From positions 248,001 through 312,000 of the forward strand of contig NZ_SLZF01000002.1 of assembly GCF_004341515.1 (NCBI RefSeq): a stretch of DNA of 64,000 nt, in the 5' to 3' direction. Under the pieces are notes generated by a model that saw nothing but the letters and a program-made list of their open reading frames with translations, searched no databases and was not told the DNA's origin. Both the position numbers and the translations under genes were made by a program. This document shows positions 1 through 8,353 of the stretch, in pieces; position 1 is the first letter of the stretch; every line of letters begins with the position of its first letter. Source of the DNA: Allobosea sp. BK604. GTDB taxonomy: Bacteria; Pseudomonadota; Alphaproteobacteria; Rhizobiales; Beijerinckiaceae.

Positions 1-777
1 GAGCTCTCGGATGTCTCGAAGCGGTTCTGGAGCATCGTCGGCGACCGCTGTGCCGCCATCGGCGTGCGCGGCACCTTCAGCGCCGAGACCTTGCGCCATA
101 ACGGCATCAGGAATGTCGAGGTCGTCGGCTGCCCCTCGATCTTCCGCACCCGCAAGCGTGACCTCGCCATCAAGGTCCCGGACCAGCGCGAGATCCGCAA
201 GGTCGCCTTCAGCCTGAGGCGCGAGGCCGACAAGAGCTATACCGCCGATCCGGCCGCCTATCTGCGCAACCAGAAGGCGGCGCTGCTCAAGGTCGACGGC
301 CAGAGCGAGATGGTGATGTCCTCGCATGGCGAGCAGGAGGAGAAAGCCTTCTTCCTGCGCGACGCGGCGGCGAAGGAGAAGGCGGTCCATGAATTCGTCA
401 AGACTGGCTGGTGGAGCGGGTCCGATGATGCCGATATGCGCCGGATCTACGAGAAGCAGCTCTTCAGCTTCTTCGATGTCGAGCGCTACGACGAGTTCGC
501 CCGCAGCATCGACCTCGCGGTCGGCTATCGTGTCCATGGCGTCTTGCCGGCGGTGGCGCAGGGCGTGCCGGGCGTGCTCGTCGCCTATGACACGCGCAGC
601 CAGGAGCTGGCCGAGACGTTGAAGATCCCGGTCGTGCCGGAAGCGGCGCTGGCCGAGGGCGGCTGGCGCGGCGTCTACCAGGAGGCGCAGCTCCAGGCGC
701 TCGCGCGCTCCTATGCGCAATCCTACGACCGGATGCGGGATTTCCTCGACCGGAACGGCGTGCCGCACCGGATGTGA
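1..777 (+). CDS. Polysaccharide pyruvyl transferase family protein (5' end missing)
   Basis: The frame is open from the first base of the window and ends at TGA 775-777, so only the C-terminal 258 residues are present. Just inside the edge is an IGVRGTFSAE segment and later YRVHGVLPAVAQGVPGV, which match the conserved GVR..SAE and R-x-H-G..A...G.P blocks of the pyruvyl transferase family. These enzymes move pyruvate from phosphoenolpyruvate to a sugar of an exopolysaccharide or capsule. The next two genes follow closely on the same strand and are also surface-glycan types, so a polysaccharide locus is likely. The acceptor sugar cannot be told from the sequence. Confidence 0.75.
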   Translation, partial: ELSDVSKRFWSIVGDRCAAIGVRGTFSAETLRHNGIRNVEVVGCPSIFRTRKRDLAIKVPDQREIRKVAFSLRREADKSYTADPAAYLRNQKAALLKVDGQSEMVMSSHGEQEEKAFFLRDAAAKEKAVHEFVKTGWWSGSDDADMRRIYEKQLFSFFDVERYDEFARSIDLAVGYRVHGVLPAVAQGVPGVLVAYDTRSQELAETLKIPVVPEAALAEGGWRGVYQEAQLQALARSYAQSYDRMRDFLDRNGVPHRM

Positions 778-796
778 ACCCGACAGGATCGCCGCG

Positions 797-1657
797 ATGA
801 AAAAGATCGCCGTCGTCACGATGCAGTATAACGAGGCGTTCTTCCTGCCGCGCTGGATCGACTACTATGCGGGTCTGGTCGGGATCGAGAATCTATATGT
901 CGTCGACAATGACAGCGACGACAGCGTGCGCGAGGCGCTGAAAGGCGTCAGCGTGGTGCGCTATCCGCGCACGGCGCTCGACGACCAGGAGCGGGCGCGT
1001 TTCATCTCGAAATTCGTCGGCGCGCTGCTCGAGCTCTACGAGACCGTGATCTACACCGATTGCGACGAGTTCATCAGCCATGATCCGCGCCGCTTCGCCA
1101 GCTTCGGCGACTGGCTCGACGCCACCGATTTCGAGTACTCGACCTGCATCGGCTTCAACCTCGTCACCATCCTGGAGGAGGAGAACGCCGTCCTGCTCGA
1201 CGGGCCGGTGCTGGAGCAGCGCCAACATGTCCGCTTCGTCTCGCCGATGTGCAAGACGCTGGTCGTGCGCAAGCCGATCCGCTGGGGCGGCGGCTTCCAC
1301 CATGCCAACCAGCCGCCGCATTTCCACGGCGCCTATCTCTTCCACCTGAAATATGCCGATGTCGCCGAGCGGCTGCGCCGGCAGGCGGTGACGCGCGCAC
1401 TCGACTGGGCCCATCTCGACCAGGGCAACCATCAGCGCACCAACGATCTCGACCTGATGAATGTCTACCGCTCCTTCTCCCAGCTCGGGCGCAAGGACTG
1501 GGAGGACGAGACGGTCGGGCGCTATTGCGCGCGCTTCCTCGGCGGCGTGAAGACGTCGCAGCGCGGCGGCGAGGTCGGCACGATGTATGTCGCGCCGCTC
1601 GACATCGCGGCGAACGAGGCGCTGAGGCTGCCGGAAAGCTTTCGGAGGTTGTTTTGA
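797..1657 (+). CDS. Glycosyltransferase family 2-like protein
   Basis: Encodes 286 residues. The N-terminus (MKKIAVVTMQYNEAFFLPRW) is typical of the Glyco_tranf_2_4 branch of GT-A glycosyltransferases, which begin with a short beta strand followed by a YNE motif. A D-C-D motif at residues 88-90 is a candidate metal and nucleotide-sugar site. I chose ATG 797 rather than an upstream in-frame start because the family N-terminus begins there. The gene starts 20 bases after the pyruvyl transferase stop and GSCFA follows about 50 bases later, which suggests one operon. No signal peptide is seen, so it probably works in the cytoplasm on a lipid-linked or nucleotide-sugar substrate. The substrate is unknown. 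Confidence 0.8.
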   Translation: MKKIAVVTMQYNEAFFLPRWIDYYAGLVGIENLYVVDNDSDDSVREALKGVSVVRYPRTALDDQERARFISKFVGALLELYETVIYTDCDEFISHDPRRFASFGDWLDATDFEYSTCIGFNLVTILEEENAVLLDGPVLEQRQHVRFVSPMCKTLVVRKPIRWGGGFHHANQPPHFHGAYLFHLKYADVAERLRRQAVTRALDWAHLDQGNHQRTNDLDLMNVYRSFSQLGRKDWEDETVGRYCARFLGGVKTSQRGGEVGTMYVAPLDIAANEALRLPESFRRLF

Positions 1658-1706
1658 GGGGGCCCGCGGCAAGGATGCCAGTGGCCAGTAGCGGCAGGAG
1701 TCGACG

Positions 1707-2741
1707 ATGAGAATCGAATACGACGCAGGCACGGCGCTTTCGACGATGCGCGGCAATCCGGTGCGGGGCTGGACCTCCGGCAAGCCCGGGCAGATGGCCA
1801 AGGACAGGCTGACCAGCGGCAGCTTCCTCGCCGTCGACCATCGGCCGAAATTCCAGATCGAGCCCTCCTGGCCGATCTTCACCATGGGCTCGTGCTTCGC
1901 ACGCGGCGTCGAGAACGTGCTGATCTCGCGCGGGCTGCCGCTCCTGCTCGACGGGTACGGTGCGCCGGCCGAGCATTTCGAGACCTGGAACGAGGAGACC
2001 GGGCGCGGCGGCGGCGCGGCTCGCGGTCATCTCAGCCGCGGCGCGCTCAACAAATATTCGGTGCGCTCGATGGCGCATGAGCTCAAGCGCGTGCTGCTGA
2101 ACGAGAGCTATCCCGACGAAGGGCTGATCGAGCTCGCGCCGGACCAATGGTTCGACCCGCATGCGAGCGGGCTGAAGCTGCTCGACAGGGAGACCGCGCT
2201 CGCCAACCGCAAGCGCCTGACCGAGGCGACGGCGCAGATCAGGAAGGCGCGGATCTGCTTCTTCACGCTCGGCCTGACCGAGACCTGGCTCGACGCGGAG
2301 ACCGGGCTGGCGATGAACACGCATCCCGGCCCGGCCTGGCTCCAGCGCATGCCCCAGCGCTTCCGCTTCGTCGACTACGGTTACGAGCAGACGCTGAACG
2401 ACATGCTCGGGGTCATGACGATGATCCGGCAGCACTGCCATCCGGAGATGCGCTTCGTCGTCACCGTCTCGCCGGTGCCGCTCGGCGCGACCTTCAAGGA
2501 TGCCGACGTCATCGTCGCCAACAGCGCCTCGAAATCGGTGCTGCGGGCCGTCGCGGAAGAGCTCTACCGGCGCTTCGATTTCGTCGACTACTTCCCGAGC
2601 TACGAGATCGTGCTGAACTCGCCGCGAGCGCTCGCCTTCGAGGAGGACCAGCTCCACATCGCCCGCGACATGGTGGCGACGGTGATGGCGACTTTCGAGC
2701 GGAGCTATCTCGACGCGAGCAAGCAAGCAGACGCAGCGTAG
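1707..2741 (+). CDS. GSCFA domain protein
   Basis: Encodes 344 residues. The family-naming motif G-S-C-F-A is at residues 61-65, preceded by PIFTMGS, and the rest fits the SGNH-hydrolase-like GSCFA fold: a FTLGLTETW block near residue 190 and an HIARDMV block near the C-terminus that could carry the catalytic His. The Ser and Cys of GSCFA are the expected nucleophile region. Members often lie in polysaccharide loci and may act as glycan O-acyl esterases or transferases, but the biochemical role is not established. ATG 1707 has a good ribosome site (GGCAGGAG). It is the last gene of the rightward polysaccharide cluster and is followed by a hairpin repeat. Confidence 0.85.
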   Translation: MRIEYDAGTALSTMRGNPVRGWTSGKPGQMAKDRLTSGSFLAVDHRPKFQIEPSWPIFTMGSCFARGVENVLISRGLPLLLDGYGAPAEHFETWNEETGRGGGAARGHLSRGALNKYSVRSMAHELKRVLLNESYPDEGLIELAPDQWFDPHASGLKLLDRETALANRKRLTEATAQIRKARICFFTLGLTETWLDAETGLAMNTHPGPAWLQRMPQRFRFVDYGYEQTLNDMLGVMTMIRQHCHPEMRFVVTVSPVPLGATFKDADVIVANSASKSVLRAVAEELYRRFDFVDYFPSYEIVLNSPRALAFEEDQLHIARDMVATVMATFERSYLDASKQADAA

Positions 2742-2783
2742 GCCCGGCTCCGCCCCCTCCCCGGCCCGGGCCACGACGCCGCG

Positions 2784-2829
2784 CCGGGATCCATCGTAGC
2801 CCCCACCCCGGCGCTATGATGGATCCCGG
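2784..2829. repeat. Hairpin repeat, GGATCCATC family, copy 1
   Basis: A 12-bp perfect inverted repeat, CCGGGATCCATC (2784-2795) and GATGGATCCCGG (2818-2829), is separated by 22 bases. A second member with a 16-bp stem is at 63639-63689. It lies in the convergent gap after the GSCFA gene and may stop transcription from both sides. There is no T-tract, so it is better called a dispersed intergenic repeat than a classical terminator. Confidence 0.7.
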
Positions 2830-2897
2830 ATTTGCGGCGTCTTGTCGAAGCGCGCTTGAATGCAGGCGATCCTGATATTGGGATAGCGGCCGAGCCC

Positions 2898-3410
2898 CTA
2901 CTCGCGCTGGACCGCCACGACCTCGCCAGTGCGGCTGATCACGATGCGCATGTCGTCGCCATTGTCGTCGATTCCGACGATGACCCAGCCGCGGCGGCCC
3001 TCGCGGACGCGGTCGATCCGAATCAAACCCTCTTCGCGGGCGATGCGCACGGCCTCGTCGGTGGTGATGCTCTCCGGCGCATCGCGGCGATGGCGCGGCG
3101 GCTCGATCTCATCCGAGTCCTCGGGCTCCGCCTGCCCGTAGCGCTGACCCTGGCGCGGCGCGACCTCCCCGGGCTCGGTCGAGCGCGGCGCCGGGGTTTC
3201 GGGGTTGACCCGGCGATAACGCAATCCGGGCTCGTCCGGCCGGGCCTCGCGATAGCGAGGGACTTGCTGCGGCACCGTCTCGGGCGGGCGCAGCCCCTCC
3301 TCTTCCTGCTCCTGCTCCAGATCGGCGCTCTGAGCCAAGGCACTGCCCGCTGGCATGGCCAGCATGGCCGCGACGGCCGTCACGACCGCAAGGGATGCAA
3401 GATGAAACAT
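2898..3410 (-). CDS. Secreted PepSY-like protein
   Basis: Encodes 170 residues from ATG 3410, which has a strong GGGAGG ribosome site; longer in-frame starts to the right lack family-like sequence. Residues 1-27 form a signal peptide ending near SALA-QS. The middle (about 30-110) is charged and Pro-rich (EQEQEEE, many P and R) and looks disordered. The C-terminal 55 residues (ITTDEAVRIAREEG ... RTGEVVAVQRE) resemble a PepSY domain: a helix with DEA.RIA followed by strands reporting a two-turn sheet. PepSY proteins are usually periplasmic and often modulate proteases or sense envelope state. The function here is unknown. Neighbours give no further hint. Confidence 0.65.
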   Translation of the reverse strand: MFHLASLAVVTAVAAMLAMPAGSALAQSADLEQEQEEEGLRPPETVPQQVPRYREARPDEPGLRYRRVNPETPAPRSTEPGEVAPRQGQRYGQAEPEDSDEIEPPRHRRDAPESITTDEAVRIAREEGLIRIDRVREGRRGWVIVGIDDNGDDMRIVISRTGEVVAVQRE

Positions 3411-3522
3411 GACGACCTCCCGCCTGATGCGCAGGAGCTTGGCTTCAGATTTCGACGGGATTGCGCATTCTTCGCGGCGGAATTGATGGCTCGGGACCAC
3501 AACCGGCCACAGGAATGAACAG

Positions 3523-3546
3523 GGCCGCCTGCTGGCGCAGGCGGCC
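3523..3546. terminator. Hairpin between the PepSY-like and Ada-like genes
   Basis: GGCCGCCTG (3523-3531) and CAGGCGGCC (3538-3546) form a 9-bp GC stem with a 6-base loop just past the stop of the leftward Ada-like gene. A second weaker dyad (CCTGAT..ATCAGG) overlaps the end of that gene. No clear U-tract follows on the minus strand, so termination is possible but not certain. Confidence 0.4.
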
Positions 3547-3562
3547 TGATGGTGGTGGCCGA

Positions 3563-4546
3563 TCAGGCGGCCTCGCCCGTCGTCTGGCCGGCTTCCCAGC
3601 CCAGGATGGCGCGCTTGCGCGTCAGGCCCCAATGATAGCCGGTCAGAGCGCCGGACTTGCCGATGACGCGGTGGCAGGGGACCACGAAGGAGATCGGGTT
3701 CTTGCCGACCGCCGCGCCGACGGCGCGCGCCGCGCTGGGCTTGCCGATATGGCTGGCGACCTCGCCATAGGTGGTGGCGCAGCCGACCGGGATCCGCAGC
3801 AAGGTTTCCCAGACGCGGACCTCGAAATCCGTGCCGATCAGCACGACCCGAAGCGGCGTCTCCGGTGACCAGGCCCTCGGGTTGAAGATGCGGCCCGCAT
3901 AGGTCCGGGTCGAGGCCGGATCGAAGCGGTAATCGGCATGGGGCCAGCGCCGCATCATGTCGGCCAGCGCCTCGGCCCGGCCGCCGACGACCTTGCCGCC
4001 ATCGACGCTGGTCGAAACCCAGCCGAGACCGGCGAGACCGCGGTCGGTCGCCACGATCAGCGCCTCGCCGAAGGGCGATTCATGGAAGCCGTAGGAGAGC
4101 CGCAAGCCCTCGCCGCCGGTCTTCCACTCGCCCGGCGACATCGCCTCATGTGTCACGAAGAGATCGTGCAGCCGGCCGGGGCCGGACAGGCCGACCTCGT
4201 AGCTGGTGTCGAGGATGCTGGCCGAGGAGGCGAGCAGGTGCTTGGCGTTGTCGAGCGTGATCGCCTGCAGGAAGGCCTTGGGCGTCAGGCCGCACCAGCG
4301 CCGGAACAGGTGATGCACATCGGTCGGCGTCGCGCCGGCCGCCTCGGCGATCGCCTCGATCGTCGGCTGGTCGCGCCAGTTATGGGTGATATAGGCCAGG
4401 ATGCGCCGCACCGTGTCGTAATCCGAGCCGGGGGCGGCGATCGGGAAATCCGCCTCGGCGGGGATGGACTGCGCAGCGCGCGCCAGCACGGCGTTGGAGA
4501 AGCGGGTCGGGGTCATGGCCGTCTTCATCGCGTTCTGAGCCATCAT
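3563..4546 (-). CDS. Ada-like bifunctional regulator and methylated-DNA--protein-cysteine methyltransferase
   Basis: Encodes 327 residues. The N-terminal half is an AraC-type helix-turn-helix domain (TIEAIAEAAGATPTDVHHLF, then LTPKAFLQAITLDNAKHLL). The C-terminal half is an O6-alkylguanine transferase domain with the active-site motif PCHRVIG and the helix GEVASHIGKPSAARAVGAA. It repairs O6-alkylguanine by transferring the alkyl group to the Cys of PCHRV. The N-terminal Cys4 zinc domain that E. coli Ada uses to sense methylphosphotriesters is missing, so the activating signal is unclear. ATG 4546 is preferred because GAGG lies 6 bases upstream; ATG 4570 and 4543 are alternatives. It is divergent from the methyltransferase gene at 4655. 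Confidence 0.88.
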   Translation of the reverse strand: MMAQNAMKTAMTPTRFSNAVLARAAQSIPAEADFPIAAPGSDYDTVRRILAYITHNWRDQPTIEAIAEAAGATPTDVHHLFRRWCGLTPKAFLQAITLDNAKHLLASSASILDTSYEVGLSGPGRLHDLFVTHEAMSPGEWKTGGEGLRLSYGFHESPFGEALIVATDRGLAGLGWVSTSVDGGKVVGGRAEALADMMRRWPHADYRFDPASTRTYAGRIFNPRAWSPETPLRVVLIGTDFEVRVWETLLRIPVGCATTYGEVASHIGKPSAARAVGAAVGKNPISFVVPCHRVIGKSGALTGYHWGLTRKRAILGWEAGQTTGEAA

Positions 4547-4654
4547 GATGAACCTCGTGTCTTTCGTCATGACACGAATCTAGGAGCGGCAAGGTGCCGT
4601 CTCCACCCGAAAGCTGGCAAGCTCGCCGTCGCCGATTCCCGGGGGATACGAACG

Positions 4655-5260
4655 ATGTCGGAGCATGCCGCGCAAATCACCGGGCTCTATCAGCGGCACG
4701 CGCTGGCCTTCGACAAGGCTCGCGGCAAATCGCTGTTCGAACGGCTCTGGCTAGAGCGCTTCCGGGCGCTGCTAGCGCCCGGCGCGACGATCCTCGATAT
4801 CGGCTGCGGCTCGGGCGAGCCGATCGCACGCCATTTCATCGAGGCCGGGCACGCGGTCACCGGAATCGACGCCTCGCCTGCGCTGATCGGGCTCTGCAGG
4901 GAGCGTTTCCCCGCGCAGGACTGGCATGTCGCCGATATGCGCGGACTCGCGCTCCTCGGGCGCCGCTTCGGCGGCCTGATCGCCTGGGACAGCTTCTTCC
5001 ACCTGACGCCCGAGGACCAGCGCGGCATGTTCGCGGTCTTCACGGGCCATGCCGCGCCGGGCGCGGCGCTGATCTTCACCAGTGGCCCGGCCGAGGGCGA
5101 GGCGATCGGCAATTTCGAGGGCGAGCCGCTCTACCATGGCAGCCTGGGGCCCGACGAATACAGGATGCGGCTCGCGGCAAGCGAATTCGAAGTCGTCGCG
5201 CATGTCACTGAGGATCCGGACTGCGGCGGCCGCACGATCTGGCTCGCAAAGCTCCGCTGA
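4655..5260 (+). CDS. Class I SAM-dependent methyltransferase
   Basis: Encodes 201 residues. The SAM-binding motif I is ILDIGCGSGEPIARHFIEAG (about residues 46-65), with the acidic residue of motif II in VTGIDASPALI and a motif III-like ADMRGL. The DSFFHLT segment sits where many small-molecule methyltransferases of this class have their fourth strand. The substrate is not evident. The gene is divergent from the Ada-like gene with about 110 bases between the two starts, so both promoters share this gap. Soluble and cytoplasmic by sequence. Confidence 0.8.
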   Translation: MSEHAAQITGLYQRHALAFDKARGKSLFERLWLERFRALLAPGATILDIGCGSGEPIARHFIEAGHAVTGIDASPALIGLCRERFPAQDWHVADMRGLALLGRRFGGLIAWDSFFHLTPEDQRGMFAVFTGHAAPGAALIFTSGPAEGEAIGNFEGEPLYHGSLGPDEYRMRLAASEFEVVAHVTEDPDCGGRTIWLAKLR

Positions 5261-5359
5261 CGGTCGAATTCGTTCAGAAACCAGTTGTAAGCTGTCTGAA
5301 ATTCTCCTTTAAAATGCGGCGCATACCCTTACGTCAGATATCGCCTGCCCGGCCTTTCC

Positions 5360-6571
5360 ATGAGCGAACTATCCGACCTCCTTTCCGTCAGCAGCGACCT
5401 TGAGGCCTTCCCCAAGGACGTACCTTACGACGTCCCCCTGACGGATCTGGAGGAACTGGCGCTCGACCTCTCGATGGCCCGCGGCATGGACGAGATCATG
5501 GCCGTGGTGCGCCAGAGTGCCCGAGCCCTGGTCGGCGCCGACGGCATCACCTTCGTCCTGCGCGAAGGCGACAAATGCTACTATGCCGACGAGGATGCGA
5601 TCGCGCCGCTCTGGAAAGGCCAGCGCTTTCCGCTGGAGGCCTGCATTTCCGGTTGGGCGATGAACCATCGCGAGGTCGTGGTCATCGAGGACATCTATGC
5701 CGATGACCGCATTCCGCATGCGGCCTACCGGCCGACCTTCGTGCGCAGCCTCGTCATGGTGCCGGTCCGGCGCGACGACCCGATCGGCGCGATCGGCGCC
5801 TATTGGGCGACGCAGCAGCGGCCGCCCGAAGAAAGCGTCACCATTCTCAAGCGCATCGCCAACAGCGCCGCCGTGGCGATGACCAATGTCGCGCTCTTCA
5901 ACGCACTGCTCGCCGCAAAGGAAGAGGCAGTGCAGGCCAAGGACGCCATCATCCTGGCCATGGCCTCGCTGGCCGAGACGCGCGACAACGAGACCGGCAA
6001 CCATATCCGCCGCACCCAGCACTATATCCGCGCGCTCGCCGAGGCCTTGCGCGAGCGCGGCCTGCATGCCGCCGAACTCGACGACCAGATGATCGAGCTG
6101 CTCTGCAAATCGGCGCCGCTGCACGATATCGGCAAGGTCGGCATCCCCGACCGGATCCTGCTCAAGCCGGGCAGGCTCGACACCGACGAGTTCACGGTGA
6201 TGAAGACCCATGCCGAACTCGGACTGCGGGCCATCGCCGAAGCCGAGCGCCATATGGGCGGCTCCAGCCTGTTCTTCAGCCTGGCCAAGGAGATCGCCCA
6301 TACCCATCACGAAAAATGGGATGGCTCCGGCTATCCACGGGGCCTGAAGGGCGAGGCGATCCCGCTGAGCGGGCGCCTGATGGCGATTGCCGATGTCTAT
6401 GACGCGCTGGTGAGCGAGCGGGTCTACAAGTCGGCGATCCCGCATGACCAAGCGGTCGCGATCATGGCAGATGGGCGCGGCCGGCATTTCGACCCGGCGC
6501 TGACCGATGTCTTCATCGAAATCGCGCCGAGCTTCGCCAGCATCCACCGCGAGTTCGCGGACAGGTCCTGA
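5360..6571 (+). CDS. GAF domain / HD-GYP cyclic-di-GMP phosphodiesterase
   Basis: Encodes 403 residues. A GAF sensor domain spans about residues 35-180. A helical linker leads to an HD-GYP domain (about 195-395) with HD at 255-256 (LHDIGKVGIPDRI), the paired His at 316-317 and the GYP triplet at 324-326 in WDGSGYP. These keep the metal-binding and signature residues of active cyclic-di-GMP phosphodiesterases. No membrane segment is seen, so it is a cytoplasmic sensor; the GAF ligand is unknown. It stands alone after a gap of about 100 bases and is followed by a convergent gene only 9 bases away. It probably lowers cyclic-di-GMP and so favours motility over attachment. Confidence 0.9.
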   Translation: MSELSDLLSVSSDLEAFPKDVPYDVPLTDLEELALDLSMARGMDEIMAVVRQSARALVGADGITFVLREGDKCYYADEDAIAPLWKGQRFPLEACISGWAMNHREVVVIEDIYADDRIPHAAYRPTFVRSLVMVPVRRDDPIGAIGAYWATQQRPPEESVTILKRIANSAAVAMTNVALFNALLAAKEEAVQAKDAIILAMASLAETRDNETGNHIRRTQHYIRALAEALRERGLHAAELDDQMIELLCKSAPLHDIGKVGIPDRILLKPGRLDTDEFTVMKTHAELGLRAIAEAERHMGGSSLFFSLAKEIAHTHHEKWDGSGYPRGLKGEAIPLSGRLMAIADVYDALVSERVYKSAIPHDQAVAIMADGRGRHFDPALTDVFIEIAPSFASIHREFADRS

Positions 6572-6580
6572 CGCAGCCGA

Positions 6581-7582
6581 TCAGCCGAGGCTCTTGGCGC
6601 AGTCGATGACGGTGTCCGCCACCGGGCGCGGCGCGAAACCGAGTACTCGGTGCGCCTTCTCCGCAGTCAGCGGAAAGCGGCGCCCCAGCAGCGGGGCGAG
6701 CCCCCTCAGCTGCGGCATGAACGGCAGGAGAAGCTTCACGACGACATTCGGCAGGGTCCGTGACGGCACGCGCGCACCGCGCTGGCCGAGCCGGGAGCGC
6801 AGCACGCCTGCGATCTCCACCATCCACATGAACTCGCCGGCGGCGATGAAGCGCTGACCGGCCGCCTCGGGCGTGACCATGGCGCGGATATGCAGCTCGG
6901 CAAGGTCGCGCACATCGACCACCCAGAAGCCGAGTTTCGGCAATGCGGACGGCTTACCCTCCAGCAGGCGCTGGATGATCTGCACCGAGCCGAGATTGTC
7001 CCGCGTCAGGAGCGGACCGAACACGGCGCCCGGCAAGACGGTGACGAATTCGGTCGCTCCGCCGGATTCCGCCATGAAATCCCAGGCCGCACGCTCGGCC
7101 AGGATCTTCGAGACCCGGTAGGCATCGAATTGCGGGTCGTCGGGATCGGCCCAGACCGTCTCGTCACTCGTCCGCTCGGAGGCCAGCGGCGGGCGGGCCG
7201 TGGCTGCGGCGGAGGTCATCACCACGCGCTTCACGCCGGCCTTCACAGCGGCGCGAAGCACGCGCAGCGTGCCGTCGCGCGCCGGCGCCACCAGGGCATG
7301 GCGATCGCCGGAAGAACCGTCCCCGAGCGGCGAAGCGACATGCAGGACGTCGTCGCAACCCGCCATCGCGGCGTCCCAGCCATTGTCCTGCATCAGGTCG
7401 GCAACGGCGAAGCTCAGCCGGTCGGTCGGCGCGCCGGCCGAGGCGATGACGGCTCGAACCGAAGGCTCCTTCGACAGGCTGCGCAAGGTGGTCCGGACGG
7501 CATAGCCACGCTTCAGCAGCGCGACGATGCACCAGCCGGCGACGAAGCCGGTTCCGCCGGTGACAAGGACGGTTTCAGCCAT
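6581..7582 (-). CDS. NAD-dependent epimerase/dehydratase family reductase
   Basis: Encodes 333 residues from ATG 7582, which has GGGAGG seven bases upstream; a longer in-frame start lacks support. The Rossmann motif TGGTGFVAG is at residues 8-16 and the YRVSK catalytic pair lies in FDAYRVSKILAERA. The pattern (extended SDR, TSAAAT, AERAAWDF) is that of dihydroflavonol-4-reductase and cinnamoyl-CoA reductase-like bacterial proteins, which reduce aldehydes or ketones with NADPH. The real substrate is unknown. The gene lies 35 bases downstream of the methyltransferase gene on the same strand, so the two are probably one leftward operon facing the TetR gene. Confidence 0.8.
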   Translation of the reverse strand: MAETVLVTGGTGFVAGWCIVALLKRGYAVRTTLRSLSKEPSVRAVIASAGAPTDRLSFAVADLMQDNGWDAAMAGCDDVLHVASPLGDGSSGDRHALVAPARDGTLRVLRAAVKAGVKRVVMTSAAATARPPLASERTSDETVWADPDDPQFDAYRVSKILAERAAWDFMAESGGATEFVTVLPGAVFGPLLTRDNLGSVQIIQRLLEGKPSALPKLGFWVVDVRDLAELHIRAMVTPEAAGQRFIAAGEFMWMVEIAGVLRSRLGQRGARVPSRTLPNVVVKLLLPFMPQLRGLAPLLGRRFPLTAEKAHRVLGFAPRPVADTVIDCAKSLG

Positions 7583-7617
7583 TGTGCCTCCCGATCGGGG
7601 AAGGGGATGAACCGGAC

Positions 7618-8301
7618 TCATGCCTGTGCTGCCATTGCTTGGGATGAGCGGCGCAGGCCGCCGAACGGTTGGCGCCGCGTGATCCGGTAGACTGACGCCG
7701 GAGGAAGGTTGCGGATGGTTCCGCCGATGCGCCTGGCCTTGAGGCCGAGCCGGTCGAGGATCGCACGCGGCACCGGACAGCGCGGCCCGTAGGTGAACTG
7801 GTAGAAGCCGCCGCCTGGACGGATGGACAGGAAGGCTCCGGCCAGGATCGCCATGATCTTGCGCGGCGGCATCGAGAGCAGCGGCAGGCCGCTGACAACC
7901 GCAGCGACATTCGCGGCCGGGAATAGATCGTAGCTGGCGAGCTGCGAGGCATCCATCCAGAGCACGCGCGCCTGCGGAAAGCGGTGCTCGAGCAGGCGGG
8001 CAAAGTCGGAGCCGTATTCGACGAGGGTGAGGTCGTTTTCCCTGAGGCCGCGCTCGAGCAGCGCCCGTGTGAAAGCGCCCGTCCCGGGACCGAGCTCGAG
8101 GACCGGACCGTCGCCCGGAACGATTTCACTCGTCATCAGACGAGCGAGCGCATCTCCCGAGGGGGCGACGGCCGCGACGCGCAACGGGCTCGCCACCCAT
8201 GACCGGAAGAACTGGAGATAGTCCGAGTAGAGGCAGACGGCCGTCACGGGTGCGATCCCTTTTTCGAGGGAGACGGCGCGACCAGCCGCTTTGCCGTCCA
8301 T
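7618..8301 (-). CDS. PmtA-like class I SAM methyltransferase
   Basis: Encodes 227 residues from ATG 8301. Motif I is VLELGPGTGAFTRALLERG, followed by LTLVEYGSDFARLLEHRFP. The early block YSDYLQFFRSWVASPLRVAAVAPSG is typical of the alphaproteobacterial phospholipid N-methyltransferase and rRNA-methylase-like group, as is PLLSMPPRKIMAIL in the middle. Phosphatidylethanolamine N-methylation is therefore possible, but related proteins have other substrates. The start is divergent from the TetR gene at 8354 with a 52-base gap that holds a dyad, so control by that TetR protein is likely. An upstream extension of the frame overlaps the TetR gene and was discarded. Confidence 0.7.
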   Translation of the reverse strand: MDGKAAGRAVSLEKGIAPVTAVCLYSDYLQFFRSWVASPLRVAAVAPSGDALARLMTSEIVPGDGPVLELGPGTGAFTRALLERGLRENDLTLVEYGSDFARLLEHRFPQARVLWMDASQLASYDLFPAANVAAVVSGLPLLSMPPRKIMAILAGAFLSIRPGGGFYQFTYGPRCPVPRAILDRLGLKARRIGGTIRNLPPASVYRITRRQPFGGLRRSSQAMAAQA

Positions 8302-8335
8302 GTCTGCACCCGTATACTTAGGGATCGGATGAAAG

Positions 8336-8349
8336 TCTACAGGTGTAGA
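8336..8349. promoter_or_regulatory. Candidate TetR operator (TCTACA-GG-TGTAGA)
   Basis: A perfect 6-bp inverted repeat with a 2-base spacer ends 4 bases before the TetR start codon and lies in the 52-base divergent gap between the TetR gene and the leftward methyltransferase-reductase genes. Position and symmetry fit an autoregulatory TetR site. A 6-bp GTATAC palindrome is nearby at about 8312-8317. Confidence 0.55.
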
Positions 8350-8353
8350 TAAA

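Noticed and set aside
1164..2774. 536-residue minus strand open frame opposite the GSCFA and GT genes
   Set aside because: Rich in R, H and E/D with no recognisable domain, antisense to supported genes.
3523..3546. Classical rho-independent terminator after the Ada-like gene
   Set aside because: The stem is good but a U-tract is absent on both strands, so it is listed only as a low-confidence hairpin.
5273..5300. TTCAGA..TCTGAA dyad before the HD-GYP gene
   Set aside because: Only 6 bp with a 16-base spacer and no known regulator next to it; too weak to list as an operator.
5369..6547. 392-residue minus strand open frame opposite the HD-GYP gene
   Set aside because: Mirror of a gene with intact GAF and HD-GYP motifs; no ribosome site and no family features.
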